This document shows positions 24,061-36,794 of a DNA stretch of 64,000 nucleotides, piece after piece. The DNA lies in assembly GCF_036588685.1 (NCBI RefSeq), contig NC_086381.1, positions 65,789,436-65,853,435 on the forward strand, in the 5' to 3' direction. Under the pieces are notes generated by a model. That model searched no databases. It was not told the origin of the DNA and saw only the letters and a list, made by a program, of their open reading frames with translations. Source of the stretch: Mytilus trossulus. Its lineage: Eukaryota; Mollusca; Bivalvia; Mytilida; Mytilidae. Made by a program: the position numbers and the translations under genes. Each line of letters starts with the position of its first letter. Position 1 is the stretch's first letter.

Positions 24061-24340
24061 ATCATCAGAGATGAAACGCAATTATGAGGGGGAGGACAGG
24101 GGTAAGGGAGACAGGGAGAAAGGGGGTAGGAGAAAGGAGAGGAAGGCTGTGAGAAAGGAGAAAAAGTTGGAGAAAAAAATAAAATATGAAAAAATAAAAT
24201 ATCACTCTTTTTTTCCGGTAAATTAAAAAAAATAAAATAAGCAGAAAAGGGGTAGGAGAAAGGAGAAAGGAGAAGAAGGGTAGGAGAAAGGAGAAAAGGG
24301 GTGGGAGAAGGGAGAAGGGTACCCCCTGTCCTCCCCCTCA
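24061..24340. repeat. Purine-rich (GGAGAAAGG)n low-complexity block
   Basis: Long AG-only stretches built of GGAGAAAGG / GGGTAGGAGAAAGG surround a short AT-rich island (24175-24240). The opposite strand is pyrimidine-rich. No coding meaning. Confidence 0.8.
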
Positions 24341-27059
24341 ATTATTATATGTTTCGGAAATCATGTATATCAAAACTAACAAAAGAATACTCTGAGCCTG
24401 ACTATACTACACCACAGTCTCGTGACTAGTTTTAACATGGGTAGTCATTATAATCGTGTTATTTTAGCCCTCACTATCACTCGGGCAAACTGAATAATCA
24501 CGAATATAATGCCTATCCAGGTTAAAACTACAATAACCTTTATAGCGGGCATCAATTATTTCTTGATTAATTAAACCACAGTCTCTATATGGGACATATA
24601 TTATATCCAAGATCTAAAACAATAAAATATTATCATTGTTGTTTATCAGATGATAGTCAGTGGTGGCATGTGTATACTATCCGTATGGATGTGGCTTCTG
24701 GTCACACTTAAAAACAAGAAACGATTATCATAAATTATTGTCGTTTTGATATGATATATGTCAATAAACCATTTACTTTCGTCATATATATCTTAAAAGA
24801 GTAAACGAAATTATGGAATGTTGTAGGTAAACAAATTAAGTAACATGTTGGTGTCATTTTCAAGTTTGATGTTTGATTTTCGGACTTCTTTATTTATATT
24901 TTGAACGGTTGCAGAAAAGGTTTTTTTTATCTCCCAATTTCCACTGACACTTGAAAGTAAGAACATGAACTTACACATGTTTGTTCTGCATTATATGTAT
25001 ACATATTCATAATCTTTAATCCAGAAATTAATGTATGAAATATTTGCCATTGGTCTTTACCCAACCAGAAATATCATCAATCATGCGATTCATACAAGGA
25101 ATTGTACATTTATCCTGCCTTGTTTTCATGAAAACTGTTAAGGAAGTAGACCGTTAATTATATTTGATCATATCTTTAGTTGATTTTACTTTCGACCCTC
25201 TTATTTATCTTCTTTCATAATGCCAAACACAATTTAATTGAAGAATCCTTTCTCAGTATTGCAGGGTCAACTTTTCAGTCTAGTTAAATGGGAAGGATAT
25301 ACCATGCCAATAAAAGCAATTGGGGTCCAAGAAATCGTCTAGCCGAGAATGTTGTCACAGATGTCTAGATATTCAACCCAGTGAACTCGGACAACATACC
25401 GGTAGTAAAGATATATTAGTCTCGTTTCTGAAGTTGAAGAAAGCGTCAGCAAATGACAAATTTTCCCGTCATGTTTCCAAGCATGACTTTCTATACTAAA
25501 GTATACTATTTATAGTATAGAAAGTCCCTGTTCCAAGTGACCTGTACATTTAAACGTTTAATTCAACAAAGGAAAAACGCAAAAATAAAACTGCAACTTG
25601 GCGAAAATTGGGACACATTGTGCATAGACAATTGTGAAGGGAATGCACAGCAGCTTCTTGTTAAAGTCACACCAGTGATAAATGGTACAAACCATTTTGT
25701 ACCTGTGGATGGAAAAGTTGTAAATAAAAAAGTACATTATTGAAAAGATTCGCGTAAGGTCTGCCACCCTGAATGTTTGCATCGTAATTGCCTTAAGATT
25801 TGTAAAAATTATCTTAAATACTTTTACGCAAACAAATCTTCAAAGTTGAAATTGTTTTTCACAGCACCATGTTCGGTAATTCGTCACCGATTGCATAAAT
25901 TAAAGTTCAGGGATGTCATTCACGTCATCCGCGGCAACACGTCGACGAGTATTCCGAACATACTTGTAATCGATCAGTGAAAAAGAGGTGGCGTTTAGTC
26001 TTAGACTATCAAATTTCTTCTTATACCAAATGATGCTGTGGCAAAGTATTCTCTTTCGATTTTTTTTCGTTTTTCGTTTGTCAGTATTTCAATGTAAACA
26101 GTCAGTGCGATCATTTTCAACTGATTGATTTCGAGAGACTCAATGCCAGACTTGAAAATATTTGCTACAAAATTTTGTTAGAAATTAAGCCGATAAAAGG
26201 TAGTTAGTGACCAAACAATATTTGAAGAGCAAGTCTATAACCATTTTTAAACATGAATGATTAAATGTAAATAATCGTTTGGTGAATGATGCAATAAATA
26301 GATACAATCATAATTTAAATGTGACTCAACGAATTTGACTATTAAGCGAATTTGTTATAACATGAGCAACCCGACGGGTGTCACATGTGGAGCAGGATCT
26401 GTGTACCCTTTTGGAGCACCTCATATCAGCTCTAGTTTTTTGTGCGGTTCGTGTTGCTTATTCTTTAGTTTTCTTTGTTGTGCCATGTGTGCTATTGTTT
26501 GTCTGTTTGTCTTTTTCATTTTTAGCCATGTTGTCACAGTGTCAGTTTATTTTCTATTTATACCTTTGACTGTCCCTCTGGTATCTTTCGTCCCTCTTTT
26601 GAATAAATTATATTACTAAGTTGCAGATAGTTAGATCATCCACATCCAGGTTTTTTTTCAATGTAAAACAGTATATCAGAACACCATAAAATATTTGAAT
26701 GGTTACTTTAATAGCTGACTGCGGTATATACCTTGCCCGCCATTGTCAAAGGTCGCACAGGGACCTATAGTTGTAAATGTTGGTCTTGTGGAGAGTTTCC
26801 CTTTGTTAAGCATATACCATCTTCTTTTTATACGTATATATGCAGTGATGATATTAAAAATAGATGTAAAAAACAACACTTATAATTAATTGTGATTTGC
26901 ATAAAATCGATTGTACAGTGTTCGCAAATGAATAATTTTTTTTCAAAATGATTTATCCAGCGGGTCAGCTCTACAATTGTTTTATTTTTGTCGATTTGCT
27001 TATCAACAATGTAATGTATTATATGTCTCTGTTATCAACAATTAAACTGTAAAACAATC
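24341..27059. other. Intergenic DNA before SDHAF2
   Basis: No gene seen. A near-perfect hairpin (GACTTTCTATACTA at 25485, TAGTATAGAAAGTC at 25513, 14-base loop) is present. Open frames at 25537-25980 look like chance. A repeat copy is at 26345-26612 and a fragment of the 'ttggtctcttgtggagag' family at about 26750-26820. Confidence 0.5.
26345..26612 (+). repeat. Interspersed repeat A, plus copy
   Basis: It runs from CCGACGGGTGTCACATGTGG through TTTGTCTTTTTCATTTTTAG to TTTGACTGTCCCTCTGGTAT. The reverse copy is at 62885-63105 (ATACCAAAGGGACAGTCAAA ... GAACCCCACCAAAAACTAGG). Open frames across it are by-products. Confidence 0.85.
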
Positions 27060-27060
27060 A

Positions 27061-27662
27061 TACCCGTAGCCAGGGGGGGGGGGGGGTTCGGGGGGTTCGG
27101 ACGAACGGGTACACGACAACTCGTACTTTCGGCAAGTCGTACTCAACCAACTCGTACCCTATTTTTACCAACTCGTAACCATGTTTTATTTGATATTATT
27201 TATTTAGTTTATATGCATAGTTATTGTAACTTTCTTTCGTATATCATTATATAGCAAAATACAAATGAAAAAACCAACTTTCAATGTTAATAAACTTTAT
27301 TGAAAAGCACTTTACGCCCATGTTTAACGCAATGTTCACTAAAAAATATATCCTTTTCATATTCTATGGATCTACCTCAGGGTGCACTGGGATACTTCAG
27401 GGAGTTTAAATATCCATATCTACAGATATAAACGTAGAAAACTTATATTATAATGCTAAAAAAAATATAGGGTACGACTTAGTAGAAGTACGAGTTGGTA
27501 GAAGTACGAGTTGGCTGAGTACGAGTTGACATGTATCCGGACGAACCCCCCCTTGAAAACTATTAAGCACTGTTAAAGTCGATGTTCTGTTCGAATTGTG
27601 ACTGTTAAAGTCGAGTTTGTGAGTCAAACGAACCCCCCTTTGGAAATTCCTGGCTACGGGCC
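27061..27662. mobile_element. Foldback/TIR element next to the SDHAF2 promoter
   Basis: Left end CCCGTAGCCAGG then G14, TTC, G6, TTCGGACGAAC; right end CGGACGAACCCCCCC ... CCTGGCTACGGGC, inverted. Further in, both arms repeat AACTCGTAC/GTACGAGTT several times in opposite orientation (27119-27180 and 27470-27530) and GGGTACGA. It ends about 175 bp upstream of the SDHAF2 ATG. No coding frame. Confidence 0.75.
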
Positions 27663-27837
27663 TGACAATTATATCAATAATAAAAATATCTCTTTAGTAG
27701 ATACGCACGTTAGTATATGTCCTTTTCGGTATATGCTATTTTTAATAAATATTTTGGTGCTTAGTTAAATTTTGAAGGGGAGCTAACCCCGCTGTGAAAA
27801 TTGTTATACAACTTTCGGTGTAGACAAGACAGTGAAA

Positions 27838-30800
27838 ATGAGATTTCTCTCTCTAATTCGAGCTTGTCAGTCCTATGCAAGACAACCTATATATCAGTCC
27901 TCTACTAGGGTATGTTTATCTGAAATATATTTCGATTATTGTATTAAGAAGTCGGTTATAATAATAGTCAAGTGAAGTACAAATAAAAAATGTAACCTGT
28001 AAGGCCCACCAGAAAAGTAATTATGAAGTACGGTCTTTATTAGAACACAGAAAACTATGTTTCTCTAATTTTTGTGCTATTTTCACATTTCCTGACCGGT
28101 GTGAGAAAAATATTTCTCTTCACTAGTGAAAAATCTGTTCTTGGCAATTGCAAATGATTAGTCGAAATTTGATTATGACGTCAAAATGTTTTGTTTTCTT
28201 CTGAATTTTCCTATTGTGACGTCATGAAAAAAAGCGATCATGTCTGATGACATCGCACATACAGAACACAACTTTCTGAAAATCTTTGAAAAAGAAGGAT
28301 AAAAACCATTAGAGAAAAAGATTCCTACAACATAACTCGTGTATTGCTATATTTCTCCACTCTCGACAGTTAAATTTAAGTTATTTAAAGAGCTCGGCAA
28401 GCCTCACGCTTTTTATACTTGGATTGTAGAAGAAGACAACTCATGGCGTCAATTAGAAAACTTGGGTCATCTATATGGAGAACACAGTCAAAGCATTAAA
28501 AGAGGATTTGAACTATATAAATTATTAAACAATATTATTTCAGCATGTTACTGAATTTGCCCCAAATTTTTTTTTAAATAAATTGTAATAATATTACATG
28601 TTTTATTATTTTATTTTAATAAATATAATACTACAATTTATTATAAAAATTAAATGATCATGCGCGTAGCTACGTTTACGTCAAAACGCCCGGGCGTACA
28701 CTTGAATTTGGCAAAACAAAATGTTTTCATCTAGATACTAGTATTATTAGAAGAATTGGTTAACAGTACATCAACCTTCTAAGTCTTTCTTCAATTGCTT
28801 CTAATTTCGAATAAAAATGACAAAATTTGTGTCATAATTATATATTTTTTCATTTTCTGTCAAAGTCTAAATCTATTGCGATTCCTATACTCGCTTTCCT
28901 TTTTAAAAGCAATTCCTCATGTACTTAGATTCAAAATGTGGTTTGCTTTTTTTTTTAAATTATAACTGTGTAGATGTAGGTTCAGTATGTGGTTAAAGTT
29001 TTAAGATATCAATAACTTAATTTGCCAAACCATGTATGGTTTTACGATAGCTGGACAAAAACTGTTTACGGTCAAAACAGTATCAGGCGCATCATGACGA
29101 AATTATTTATGATGATTTTTTTCCGTAATTTATGTATTCTGTAGATATAGGGAGATGTGGTGTGAGTGCCGATGAGACAACTTTCCATCCGAATAACAAT
29201 TTAAAAAAGAATCATTATAGGTCAATGTACGGCCTTCAACACGGAGCCTTGGCTCACACCGAACAACAAGCTATAAAGGGCCCCAAAATTACTACTAGTG
29301 TAAAACCATTCAAATGGGAAAACCAACGGTCTAAAAGTAATTACATTCTGAGGTTAAAATTTGGTACATATAAATTATTTGTAAAACCGTGGTCAAAGTT
29401 AATGAAACTTTCTTGGTAGAAAACGCGTATAGCGCAAGAATAAATTTCCATCCTGGTAAAAAATGTATCTATGATGTCGAGTTAATTCACATGATAACGT
29501 TATACTTTGAAACCTCCATATTTTGTCATGAAACTTTTGCAGAAATTAAATGAAAAAAAACTATTTGTTTAAATCCTGTAATGGACTGATAAATGAATAA
29601 ACTTTTCGCGGGGAGAAATTTCAGGCGAGAACCAGGGTTCTATTTACACATTTTAATACTGCACCTGAACAACTCAGAAAATTAATCATTTCATGTGCAT
29701 TTACGATTCTAAATAAACAATGAATATATTAAACATAAAAAAATAACCATTTTGAAACTAAAGAATGTTGTTATTGATATGAGTTTTCAATGACAGGAAT
29801 GGTATGTACTTTTTAAAAAAGCTCCCAAAGGCTTAGCACCCGCTCATCTAGACAACTACCAACTGGTTCATTGGCCTGAATACAATAGGGACTTTAGTCC
29901 CTGACCGAGGTTCAGGCGTACACTTGAAAATGACCTAGCTACGCCACTGATGATGCCAAAATAGTGTAGATTGAATTACTTTATTCATTTTTCATTTTTC
30001 CATAAAAAAATCTTTAGAAATAGAATTTTTTTTTTCCTGAAAATAATATGTTTCCATTTTTGGAAAGTGCTTGAAAGCAGAAGGATTGATAATCTAAATA
30101 AATACACTCAAATTGAGCACAAACAACTGATAAGTGGCCTGGACAGGACAAGTCAAACCATTCATGTGACCATGCTATGACAATCAAATCCAGTTAAAAA
30201 AAAAAAGAAAAAAAAGAACCTGCCCTCCTGGTCTGTTTACAAAGGGTAGACCCGGGGGGAGGGGAAACAGACATTCTTTTAAATGTGGCCTTGGTCTTGA
30301 AATTTAGAGAAGCCCTGAAACCTTTGAAATCTATACTTATATTGATCAGTTAGAAAATCCATAACAATTAAAATTCCAATAATGCAACACCAAATTCTAA
30401 ATTTATGAACTATATGTCAATGTTATATTTTAAGGTATTTCTCCAGTCACACAGATTGTCTTCAACAAATAACACAGAGGAAGAATATCCTTTACCTGAA
30501 TACCAGGAAAGACAGACAGAAGCACTTGAAGTGAAGAAAGCTAGATTATTATATCAAAGTAGAAAAAGGGGCATGCTAGAAAATGGTCTTCTTTTAAGGT
30601 AGACAGTCTTAGAGTTCAATTTGTGTTCTGGCATCTGGTAGGGGAAATAAATTTTTAATTCCATATTGGTATTATTTTAGTAGGTTCCTCTATATGAATT
30701 GGATTTTGAATAAAAAAACATATTCATCATGATCTGAGAAAGTGTTATTCACCGCGCTAAACGTCACACGCTTTTACATGTAACGTTTTGGTTAAATGTT

Positions 30801-32641
30801 TCATGTAAAATTTGTTTTCGTATATGTTTGTCATCGAATACATTTTCTTTTCTAGGAATATGGAATAATACAATTACTGTCTTTTGTTTCGGTAAATATG
30901 GGGTTTAATTGACTTTTGAAATAAAAAAAATATATTTGTCGAAAATACCATTTGCTCACTAAGGTGTTGAGATGACATTGAAAAAGTATAAAAATAATTG
31001 TCTGAAATTCGGTTCAGTTGGCAATACTTTTCTCTTGGAATCAATACTTGACAGACATGACTGACTGTCAGGCATATTTCAAGACCTCTGAAACAGAGTT
31101 TATAGTACATACATGATACATGAATACAGTATGTCATATTGATATTGGGGTCAGACAGGTCAATGGTCACAGCAGCATTTGATAGAGTTAAATGATGGCA
31201 AACTTTGTTTCAAGATATCATAGATCTCTTAACCTTAAGTCTAACTTCAACTAAACATGGTTCTATAATGCTACCATTTTGTATATATACATGGTAATTG
31301 TAAATGCATGCAATAATGAAGGGTAAAACTTGCTTCAGCTATTCATAGACTCAAGATTTGGTATGCTTGCCAATAAGACTAGTATCAACCAGATATCAGA
31401 TTATGTACACACAGTATAACTCAGTTTGACTTAGACGCTAGAATAGGTCATCTAGAAGAAACCAAACAAGTTACAATGATAACATAAGTTAACAATGTCT
31501 GTTAGTCCCCAACAGTTATCAAACCTAGAACACTGGTGTTTCTATGGTAACAGCACAACATTTATAGAACGATCTATATAAATCAGTAGAAATGTGAAGA
31601 ACTTAATATTTTTGTTTTTTTTTCAGCTCGTTTGCAGCTGAATTTTTAAATTCTTTTGATGAGAAAGAAACCACCATGTATGACAGACTGATCAACAAGC
31701 CATCTAATGATTGGGAAATATATTATTGGGCCATAGGTATGGTATTCTGTTTATTTCATTTTTGATAACAAAATGTACAAGTAGTGATTTTTTCAGAAAT
31801 ACTAGAGGAAGGTGTGATAAAAGCCTTTATTTGGCCTACCAAAAGGCAAAAATGTAGAATTATTGAAATTATTCAAAATTATGCTAATTTTATAGATAAA
31901 TGAATGGTATGGCATGCTTGACAATTGTGTGCAGAAAGTTCTCCGACAATGTCACATTGATGACATAAACATGTTTCAATTGACATAGTTTTGGCAGATT
32001 TTGCCTTAAATACAAGATGTATTCTATTCTGTGGATTCTTCAATTGTTATCAAGGAAAATTGTGTTTTCGGTGAAAAATGATTTTGTGGTTTTGCAAATG
32101 TCTGCATACAATACTTTACAAAATTTAATGTTATGTTATTCTCATGGTTTTCTTGGTAATTCAATGGTGACAAGCCAACACCTGAAGAAGTTGACAATAA
32201 AATTATGGACACGTTAAAAAAGCATGCGTGTAATGAAAATCTGGTGGATTGTAGTCGCCTACCTGACTTATAACACTTAGAACTGAGATAGAATTTCAAA
32301 TAAAAACTTAGTGTATCCATTGTGTGTAAAGTTTACACTAGTTATGGAATTTGCCAAAGTCAAATTTGTATAGAATGCGTTTAATTTTAATGAACTGCTC
32401 CCTTGTTTTGTGTACATAGTATTATTATATATGAAAAGTGTTATTATGGATAATATAAGTTGTTCAGTTTTTTACTTCGAGATTGAAATAACTTTTAAAT
32501 TACTTGTGCTAATAAAAATGCTCTTTTTTTTCAGGTAACAAGCCAACACCTGAAGAATTTGACAATAAGATTATGGACTTGTTAAAAAAACATGCGTGTA
32601 ATGAAAATATGGTGGATCGTAGTCGCCAACCTGATTTATAA
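27838..32641 (+). CDS. SDHAF2: Succinate dehydrogenase assembly factor 2 (SDHAF2/Sdh5)
   Basis: Four exons: 27838-27909, 30447-30598, 31627-31736 and 32535-32641 (stop TAA), all GT-AG and phase-consistent, giving 146 residues (human about 166). Residues 1-30 are basic/Ser-rich without acids ([16 protein letters not shown]), as expected of a mitochondrial presequence. The family core follows: [59 protein letters not shown] and a C-terminal helix ending SRQPDL. The RxKRGMLE segment is a hallmark of the family. The protein assists covalent FAD attachment to SdhA in the mitochondrial matrix (known for yeast and human). It ends a few residues earlier than human SDHAF2. A TIR element lies just upstream and a spare copy of exon 4 sits in intron 3. 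Confidence 0.96.
28664..29955. mobile_element. Possible TIR element in SDHAF2 intron 1
   Basis: GCGCGTAGCTACG near 28668 and CTAGCTACGCC near 29935 are inverted ends, and GGCGTACACTTGAA occurs near both (28693, 29907). A reverse copy of the 'atgtggtgtgagtgccgatgagacaac' repeat (29140-29290) is nested inside. The boundaries are approximate and the relation of the two ends is an inference. Confidence 0.4.
32167..32445 (+). pseudogene. Decayed duplicate of SDHAF2 last exon and 3' UTR
   Basis: The 107 bp at 32167-32273 match the functional exon 4 (32535-32641) without indels and keep the frame to a TAA. They encode six changes in 34 residues (e.g. F to V in PEEF, L to T in MDLL, R to C). Homology continues about 170 bp into the 3' UTR (CACTTAGAACTGAGAT). 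The functional copy is preceded by TTTTTTTTCAG; this copy has ATTCAATG there, with no AG at the exon border. It should be skipped by the spliceosome. Confidence 0.85.
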
Positions 32642-33404
32642 CACTTAGAACTGAGATGGAATCTCAAATAAAAACTCAGTTTTTCATTGTGTGTAAATTT
32701 TTCACAAGTTATTAACTTGGCCAAAGACAAAATTTGTATAGAATGCATTTGATTTAATGAACTGGTTCATTGTTCTGTGTACATAGTATATGAAAAGTGA
32801 TATTATTTATTTGGTAACAGTTATCATGGATCTTGTTTACTGTTTAGTCAAAATATTAAATATTCTTACATTTCTCATTCATGTGTTATTTGTGTCTGCT
32901 GAGTTTTAAACATGTGTGGCCCTTCAATCTGGACATATCATATAGATTATCAGATTTATAGAAATGGCCTCCTGGTGAAAATTATCAATCAAGAGCTGAA
33001 AGTTTGTGCACTAAGTTTAATGCTCTTTGTTTCAAAAATGCATGGAATTTTAAAAACTCCAGCTATGGATTATGTCAGTGACTGTCTCAAAAAATACCCC
33101 ATCTTCTTGTGAAGCATTAAAAAATCTAATTTCTTATTAAAATTTTGGATTATATTGTTGGCATTGTTTATTCATGAAATAAGAGAGAAAAAAACACCCA
33201 ACTACCTGTGGTATGTCATGTACCAAATCACTTGTTGAACAGCTGGTCAATATAAATGTCTTTTTAATGGATCAGTCTTATTTGTAAGATTTTGTTTTAC
33301 TGAGTCATATTTTCAGTAATAATTTGAAATCAAATCTGTAGGTTCCTATTTTCATTGACTTCAAACAAAAGCAATATAGTAAATTTCTTACTTTTTATGT
33401 CTGT

Positions 33405-33915
33405 ATGTAAAGGTTATATCCATCAGCTGTTTCTTTCCCTATTTTTAAAAGAACATCTCTTTATGGGATAAATTTTAATTACTATTCGTAAGTTGTCAAG
33501 TTATAGTAATTTGTATTGTCTTTCGTGTAAATACAGATTGTTAACCTTTTTATCGTACAACATCTGTGCTCTGAATTTTTATTGAATATTATACATATTG
33601 AATAGTGCAAATGACCTTATTCAGTCTGTTACTATGTAATTGCAACGTCAACAAGTTACTTTGTATTACAGCATAAAAAAAAGTTGCAACACCATGCTGT
33701 TTGACATTTGTTTGGTACGAAAGAACCTGCAGAATTATGATAATACCAAAGTTCAATACCTCATGTCACTTCAAGGATTAACAGATTTTTTTAAACCAAC
33801 ACCTGTAATACAAAGTACATACTGCGGATATATTTTTATTCGTGGGATACCATTTCTTGTGATTTGAATTGGTATAGGCGAACAATGTATTTGAGGTTCA
33901 GTAAGTACAAGTTTC

Positions 33916-33959
<44 letters not shown>

Positions 33960-34297
33960 TAGATGAGGTATTACGATTGATAATGAAACAATTGCAACCA
34001 AAGTTCATGATAAAAATACTATTTACAGACATCTCTCTCAAAAGCGAAGAACCAATAAGTGAAATAAAAGGGCATACACTACACTACACTTTTATAGTTT
34101 AGCTTGTTAGGAAGCTACCATTTAATTTTAGGGTGAGTTGGGGGGCAAGGATGAACTTTGAAAAAAGTCAGGACAGGAGAAAACAAAGGCATTATGAGCA
34201 ATTTTAGAAAAAAGACATGACAATTTATTGATCCCGTAAAGAGATGTTCTTTTAAAAATAGGGAAAAGAAAAAGCTGATGGATATAACCTTTACATT
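33405..34297. repeat. Long-spaced inverted repeat, arms about 65-70 bp
   Basis: GTAAAGGTTATATCCATCAG ... AAAAGAACATCTCTTTATGG (33408-33470) is matched in reverse by 34222-34295 (AAAGAGATGTTCTTTTAAAA ... CTGATGGATATAACCTTTAC) with few differences. The 750-bp interior is not clearly coding. This may be a TIR pair of a decayed element or two repeat fragments. Confidence 0.75.
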
Positions 34298-34439
34298 CAT
34301 GCATTGAAAGTTGAAAAGTATGAGACATGGGGATTATAACCAGGTGGCGGTACTATTTGCATAAAGCTTTATATTTTAGGGGTTAAAAGAACTAGATGCT
34401 TCGTACCATGTACTCAGCTGCATTATGTTATGATTATAA

Positions 34440-34570
34440 AATAAGGAGATGTGGTATTACTACCAATGAGACAACTAACCACCAAAGTTCAAATGAAGGA
34501 AATGTAAGTAATTATAGGCGACTGTATGGCCTTCAACAATGAGAAAAGCACATACTGTGTGGTTGACTTT
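34440..34570 (-). repeat. Mussel-type interspersed repeat B, reverse copy
   Basis: GGAGATGTGGTATTACTACC, AATGAGACAACTAACCACCA and CTGTATGGCCTTCAACAATG. The same sequence in this orientation is at about 29140-29290, 57075-57200 and 63470-63600; forward-orientation parts (GAGAGTTGTCTCATTGGCA) are at about 35940, 36430, 49400 and 54435. Confidence 0.75.
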
Positions 34571-35224
34571 AAAAGGCCTCAACATGAAAAATATGAAACA
34601 ATTCAATAGAGAAAGTGTCCTTCAGTCATCTGTTCATTGTACTTGACCTCATTTATGATTAAGTGACTGCTTGAAAAACTTACTTATATCACGAATAATA
34701 GGATAACTATACTTTGTATGTTATCATAACTAGGTCAAAATATCCGTCTTAAAAAGTTATCTTAACTCCACCTCAATTCATTAATCAATGATCAAGGTTA
34801 AGTTGGAGTGGTTACAGTAATTATATCTCAAATACTAGAAGCCTTTTGTAGTTCAGGACTTCATTTGGTGAATGGGATAATTATTAGTTGTACATGTCTT
34901 TCTTGAACTAATTTTCATGGTTCATTGGTTAATGTTATGTTTTGGTAGAAATAGATCTACTATGTTTGATGTATAGAATGATTGTAATTTGAACATGTCT
35001 TTCTAGCAGGTATAATCGAAACTTGACCCTATTTTCATAGTTCATTGGTCAATGTTAGTTTTTCATGGATATATATATTCCTCGTATATTAACCAAGGTG
35101 TAAGGAATAATTGCAAGGTGTAAATGCATGTCGTCTTACAGGGTTCATCTAACCTTGACCTAAACTACATTAATCATTGATAATGTCGGGTTTATGTGAT
35201 TCATTTAGTCAAACTTTTTTTATG

Positions 35225-35600
35225 CCCCACCTACGTTCGTTCGTTCAGGCTAAAGTTTTTGGTCAAGGTAGTTTTTGATGAAGTTGAAGTCCAATCAACT
35301 TCAAAACTTAGTACACATGTTCCCTATGATATGATCTTTCTAATCTAATTGTCAAATTAGACTTTTGATTACAATTTCACGGTCCACTGAACATAGAAAA
35401 TGATAGTGCAAGTTTCAGGTTAAAGTTTTTGGTCAAGGTAGTTTTTTATTTAGTTGAAGTCCAATCAACTTGAAACTTTGTACTCATGTTCCTTAGGTTA
35501 TGATCTTTCTAAATTAAGTGCCAAATTGTATTTTTTATCCCACGATCCACTGAACAAAGAAAATGATAATGGGAGTGGGGCATCCGTGTACTATGGACAC
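35225..35600 (+). repeat. Two tandem copies of the repeat seen at 13.5 kb
   Basis: Each copy contains AAAGTTTTTGGTCAAGGTAG, GTTGAAGTCCAATCAACTT and a TCCACTGAACA segment; they begin at about 35250 and 35415. They are the reverse of 13480-13700. Confidence 0.75.
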
Positions 35601-36374
35601 ATTCTTGTTCAACATCAAATCAGTCATACATGAACAGTAAAGCAGGGGTGTCATTTCAGAAAGAATTGAGTTAACCTTATAATTCTTGAGAAATGACCCA
35701 ATTTACCATATACTGGTTCTACTAAGAGGTCTTACATAAACATGGTCAATGAACAATGAATAGACCAACATAAGGTGAACCCAAGCAAATAGGCAAATAG
35801 ACCAGATAATCGTAATTTATTGTAAGTGGTATACATATTTATTTGTCTGCCCTTGACCTTAATTTAATGCTGCAGTGGTCCAGATTTTGTTCACGTCTTC
35901 TAAGGCTGTACATTGACCTATAATGGTTGAAATTTTTTTTAAATTGTTATTTGGATGGAGAGTTGTCTCATTGGAACTCACACCACATCTTCCTATATAT
36001 CTATGAGTTATTAATTTTGTTCCTAACAAAAATAAAACAAATACCGGAAAACAAATTTTAAATGAATGAAATTATAAGCAAAAGATTTTAAATGTAATCA
36101 AGAACAATGAAAACTAATTTTGCACAATTTTTACAGGTTCACTTGCCAACAGGAGGATAGAAACAAATAATTTGTTTGAACTGTAAAAGAAGCAAGACCA
36201 GGGATTAGTATAAGCCTCTCCTGCTTTGTAAATATGCATCACTGATTTTGAATTTCTGCAAGCTGTTTTTGTTTTTTTCACAAGATTTTCTGTAATGTTT
36301 GTCTGTGCATTGTTTCTATGTACATGTATTTCAGGGCCTTTTATAGCCGACTATGCATTATGTGCTTTGCTCAA

Positions 36375-36570
36375 TGTTGCAGGCTGTACAGTGACCTTTA
36401 GCTTTTTATTTCTGTGTCATTTGGTCTCTTGTGGAGAGTTGTCTCATTGGCAAGCATACCACATCTTATTTTTATATATAAGATAATTGTATATCATCTT
36501 TGGCTGTTGTCTGCTCTATGGTCGGGTTGTTGTCGCTTTGATACATTCACCATTTCCTTTCTCAATTTTA
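36375..36570 (+). repeat. Mussel-type interspersed repeat B, forward copy
   Basis: TGTACAGTGACCTTTAGCTT, TTTGGTCTCTTGTGGAGAG, TCATTGGCAAGCATACCAC and, after a short gap, CTATGGTCGGGTTGTTGTCG and CACCATTTCCTTTCTCAATT. Similar blocks recur near 52490-52570, 54370-54465 and 61665-61725. Confidence 0.7.
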
Positions 36571-36794
36571 TGCAATGCTGAACTAAATAAGACTGTAAAA
36601 GCTATTTTGCTCAAGTCCACTTGGGTTTAATAATATCAAACTATTTAATGATTTTTACACCTTTTATTCTCAATTCACTGTTGGAATATAACAGATAATG
36701 ATAACTTTATTGTTCGCTCCTCAAACATATCAAAATCAAAATAATGTCAGTTTGTTAGTTGAATTTGTTAGTTTAGGATATCAACCATACATTT

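Noticed and set aside
25537..25980. Two open frames of 67-68 codons
   Set aside because: No recognisable motif, no supporting splice or start context; length is expected by chance.
26335..26619. Cys/Phe-rich frames resembling a membrane peptide
   Set aside because: They cross interspersed repeat A, whose reverse copy at 62.9 kb yields a similar frame.
28339..28554. 71-codon open frame ([20 protein letters not shown])
   Set aside because: No domain, no splice signals placing it in SDHAF2, and it lies in intron 1 in AT-rich repeat-like DNA.
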